A DNA stretch of 19,597 bases, taken from Halocafeteria seosinensis (taxonomy: Eukaryota > Sar > Bigyra > Bicosoecida). The stretch covers positions 1 through 19,597 of the forward strand of contig LVLI01000463.1 in the NCBI GenBank assembly GCA_001687465.1, written 5' to 3'. Within the stretch, counting starts at the first letter, position 1. The number at the start of each line of letters is the position of its first letter. Shown in pieces: positions 18,501 to 19,597 of the stretch. The notes beneath the pieces are model-generated. The model was not told where the DNA came from and searched no databases. It saw nothing but the letters and a program-made list of their open reading frames with translations. The translations under genes were made by a program, and so were the position numbers.

Positions 18501-19597
18501 CTTGTTAAAATGCGGTTCAGAAATGGTGTCGCATGTTACATGAAGTGGCCTAGGGATGGAAATACAATTTTACCCGTGGGTAAAATATAATTATATTTTT
18601 GCCGACCTGGGCGATTTGTCCTGTACACTTTTTCGCTGTTACACGTTCGCACAAGTACGTATGCTGGGCAAATTTTGGTGAGTACGAAGCGCCACACTCT
18701 GCCTCTAATGATAACGAAGTCACAATGCTCTTGAAAGTCCAGAATTCGAGGAGGCTCAGAAAGACACTTCGGTTGGGCGTTTGACTAACAGTGCTCCGGT
18801 CGAAAAAATACGAGGAAATGAATGACCCCCAGGACACCAAATAGGAAAGACAATGATAATAACAGATGGAAAAGGACGGAAAATAAATAAATTAAAAGTT
18901 TACATTTAACAATACTTACAACTGCTCAAGGGTACTCGACGGATATCGGGACGAAAGTAACGGCGTACGCCACTAAAGTGTGCTTTTTCAAGTGCTATCA
19001 GTCAATAGGATTCGCCGGTATGACATGGTAAGTCCCAATCTGCTCCGCATTGGTCAAAGAGTTTGACCACGTAGACAGTTACAACTGCCCATTAAGGGGA
19101 GAAAATTGACGGGTCTTCTTCAAGGTGTCCTTCATTGGCTTTCACCCTTCGGGCTCACCACGGGAATTCACCCAATTCACCCAATCATCAGGGTGTGTCT
19201 TATTAACGGAAGTTGAAAAAGTTGAAGTTGAAAAAGTGAAAAATCAACGACTTCAAGTTAGGTTGACTTCTTTCACCCGAAAGTCAACCAGAACGGGGTG
19301 GCTTAATAGTGTCGTTGACTGGGTAAATTCGGTGACTTTGGATCATTCGGTTTAATCGCGAGAGAAAGAGAGATGCAGACGAGGGAAGAAGTGATATTCA
19401 TCTGGTGTGATAGAGGCAGGTATATGCTACTCCAAGCCGGAGAATCACGTCGTTCGTGTCGCTGATGACTGAATGAGGAAGCTTCCACGCTGGGGATAAG
19501 CTTGCGGATCTGCCTGGCATCTCTTATTGCTATGCGACACCAATGCTGGTGTAGAGTTCCCCGGAGAGGGGTGAGAGAGAGAGAAAGAGAGAAAAGG
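18478..19597. other. gene-free stretch rich in short hairpins
   Basis: No reading frame shows protein-like features. It contains palindromes at 18568-18585 (TTTTACCC/GGGTAAAA), 19051-19069 (TGGTCAAA/TTTGACCA) and 19262-19288 (GTTGACTT/AAGTCAAC). It also has a longer inverted pair, 19167-19187 with 19316-19335, a 15-bp tandem GAAGTTGAAAAAGTT-like repeat near 19209-19238, and GA-rich simple sequence at the right edge. Confidence 0.5.
19167..19335. repeat. inverted repeat, roughly 20-bp imperfect arms
   Basis: CACCCAATTCACCCAATCA (from 19169) pairs with TGACTGGGTAAATTCGGTG (19316-19334) with four mismatches. The smaller GTTGACTT/AAGTCAAC hairpin is nested between the arms. The left arm is itself a direct duplication of AATTCACCC. 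Confidence 0.5.

Noticed and set aside
18600-18622. Third copy of the 75-bp element (TGGGCGATTTGTC match)
   Set aside because: Only about 13 bp match well and neither the hairpin core nor the GT run follows, so it may be chance.
18550-18840. Minus-strand 96-codon ORF
   Set aside because: It begins at a TTG rather than an ATG, shows no family motif, and has no credible splice partners.

Overview
The window is nuclear DNA from a ciliated or flagellated eukaryote with compact, intron-rich genes. I rebuilt six genes with GT-AG introns of 59-95 nt, 26 in all, whose donors are mostly GTACGT, GTAAGT or GTATGT. A cilium is implied by a CFAP57/WDR65-type protein. The splice style and compactness would suit several protist or zoosporic lineages; I cannot name the lineage from this sequence. 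Five ambiguous bases near the left edge mark it as a draft assembly.

Layout. 1-594 (+) is the 3' part of a Ulp1/SENP-type cysteine protease ORF, open to the left edge. 595-1780 has no convincing gene. 1781-1993 is an array of a 14-bp perfect palindrome, mostly at 23-bp spacing, running into an ATG-less ORF (1949-3079, +) with a bacterial-looking secreted architecture: GLUG-like repeats plus a C-terminal DVNGD-type domain. 3080-3915 is mostly empty. 3916-4541 (-) is a three-exon gene of unknown function. 4976-6796 (+) is a complete ten-exon class III alcohol dehydrogenase (glutathione-dependent formaldehyde dehydrogenase). 6854-8586 (-) is a three-exon gene joining a PX domain to about seven WH2-like motifs. 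8828-14902 (-) is CFAP57-like, five exons and 1934 aa. 15142-16759 (-) is the RFC4-type clamp-loader subunit, eight exons and 365 aa. 17191-17843 (-) is a small Q/Y/P-rich gene of unknown function, flanked by an inverted pair of 75-bp elements. A possible three-exon gene (17952-18477, +) diverges from it. 18478-19597 is non-coding as far as I can see and holds several hairpins.

The genes do not form one pathway. They are housekeeping (ADH class III, RFC4), cytoskeletal or membrane (PX-WH2), ciliary (CFAP57) and unknown genes packed 50-430 bp apart. The left third looks accessory: a transposon-like protease, repeat arrays and a bacterial-type ORF. Several exon boundaries matter to an annotator. 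The ORF-based start of CFAP57 lies inside an intron. Three introns, one each in CFAP57, RFC4 and the 17.2-17.8 kb gene, are multiples of three without stops and read through as false protein segments.
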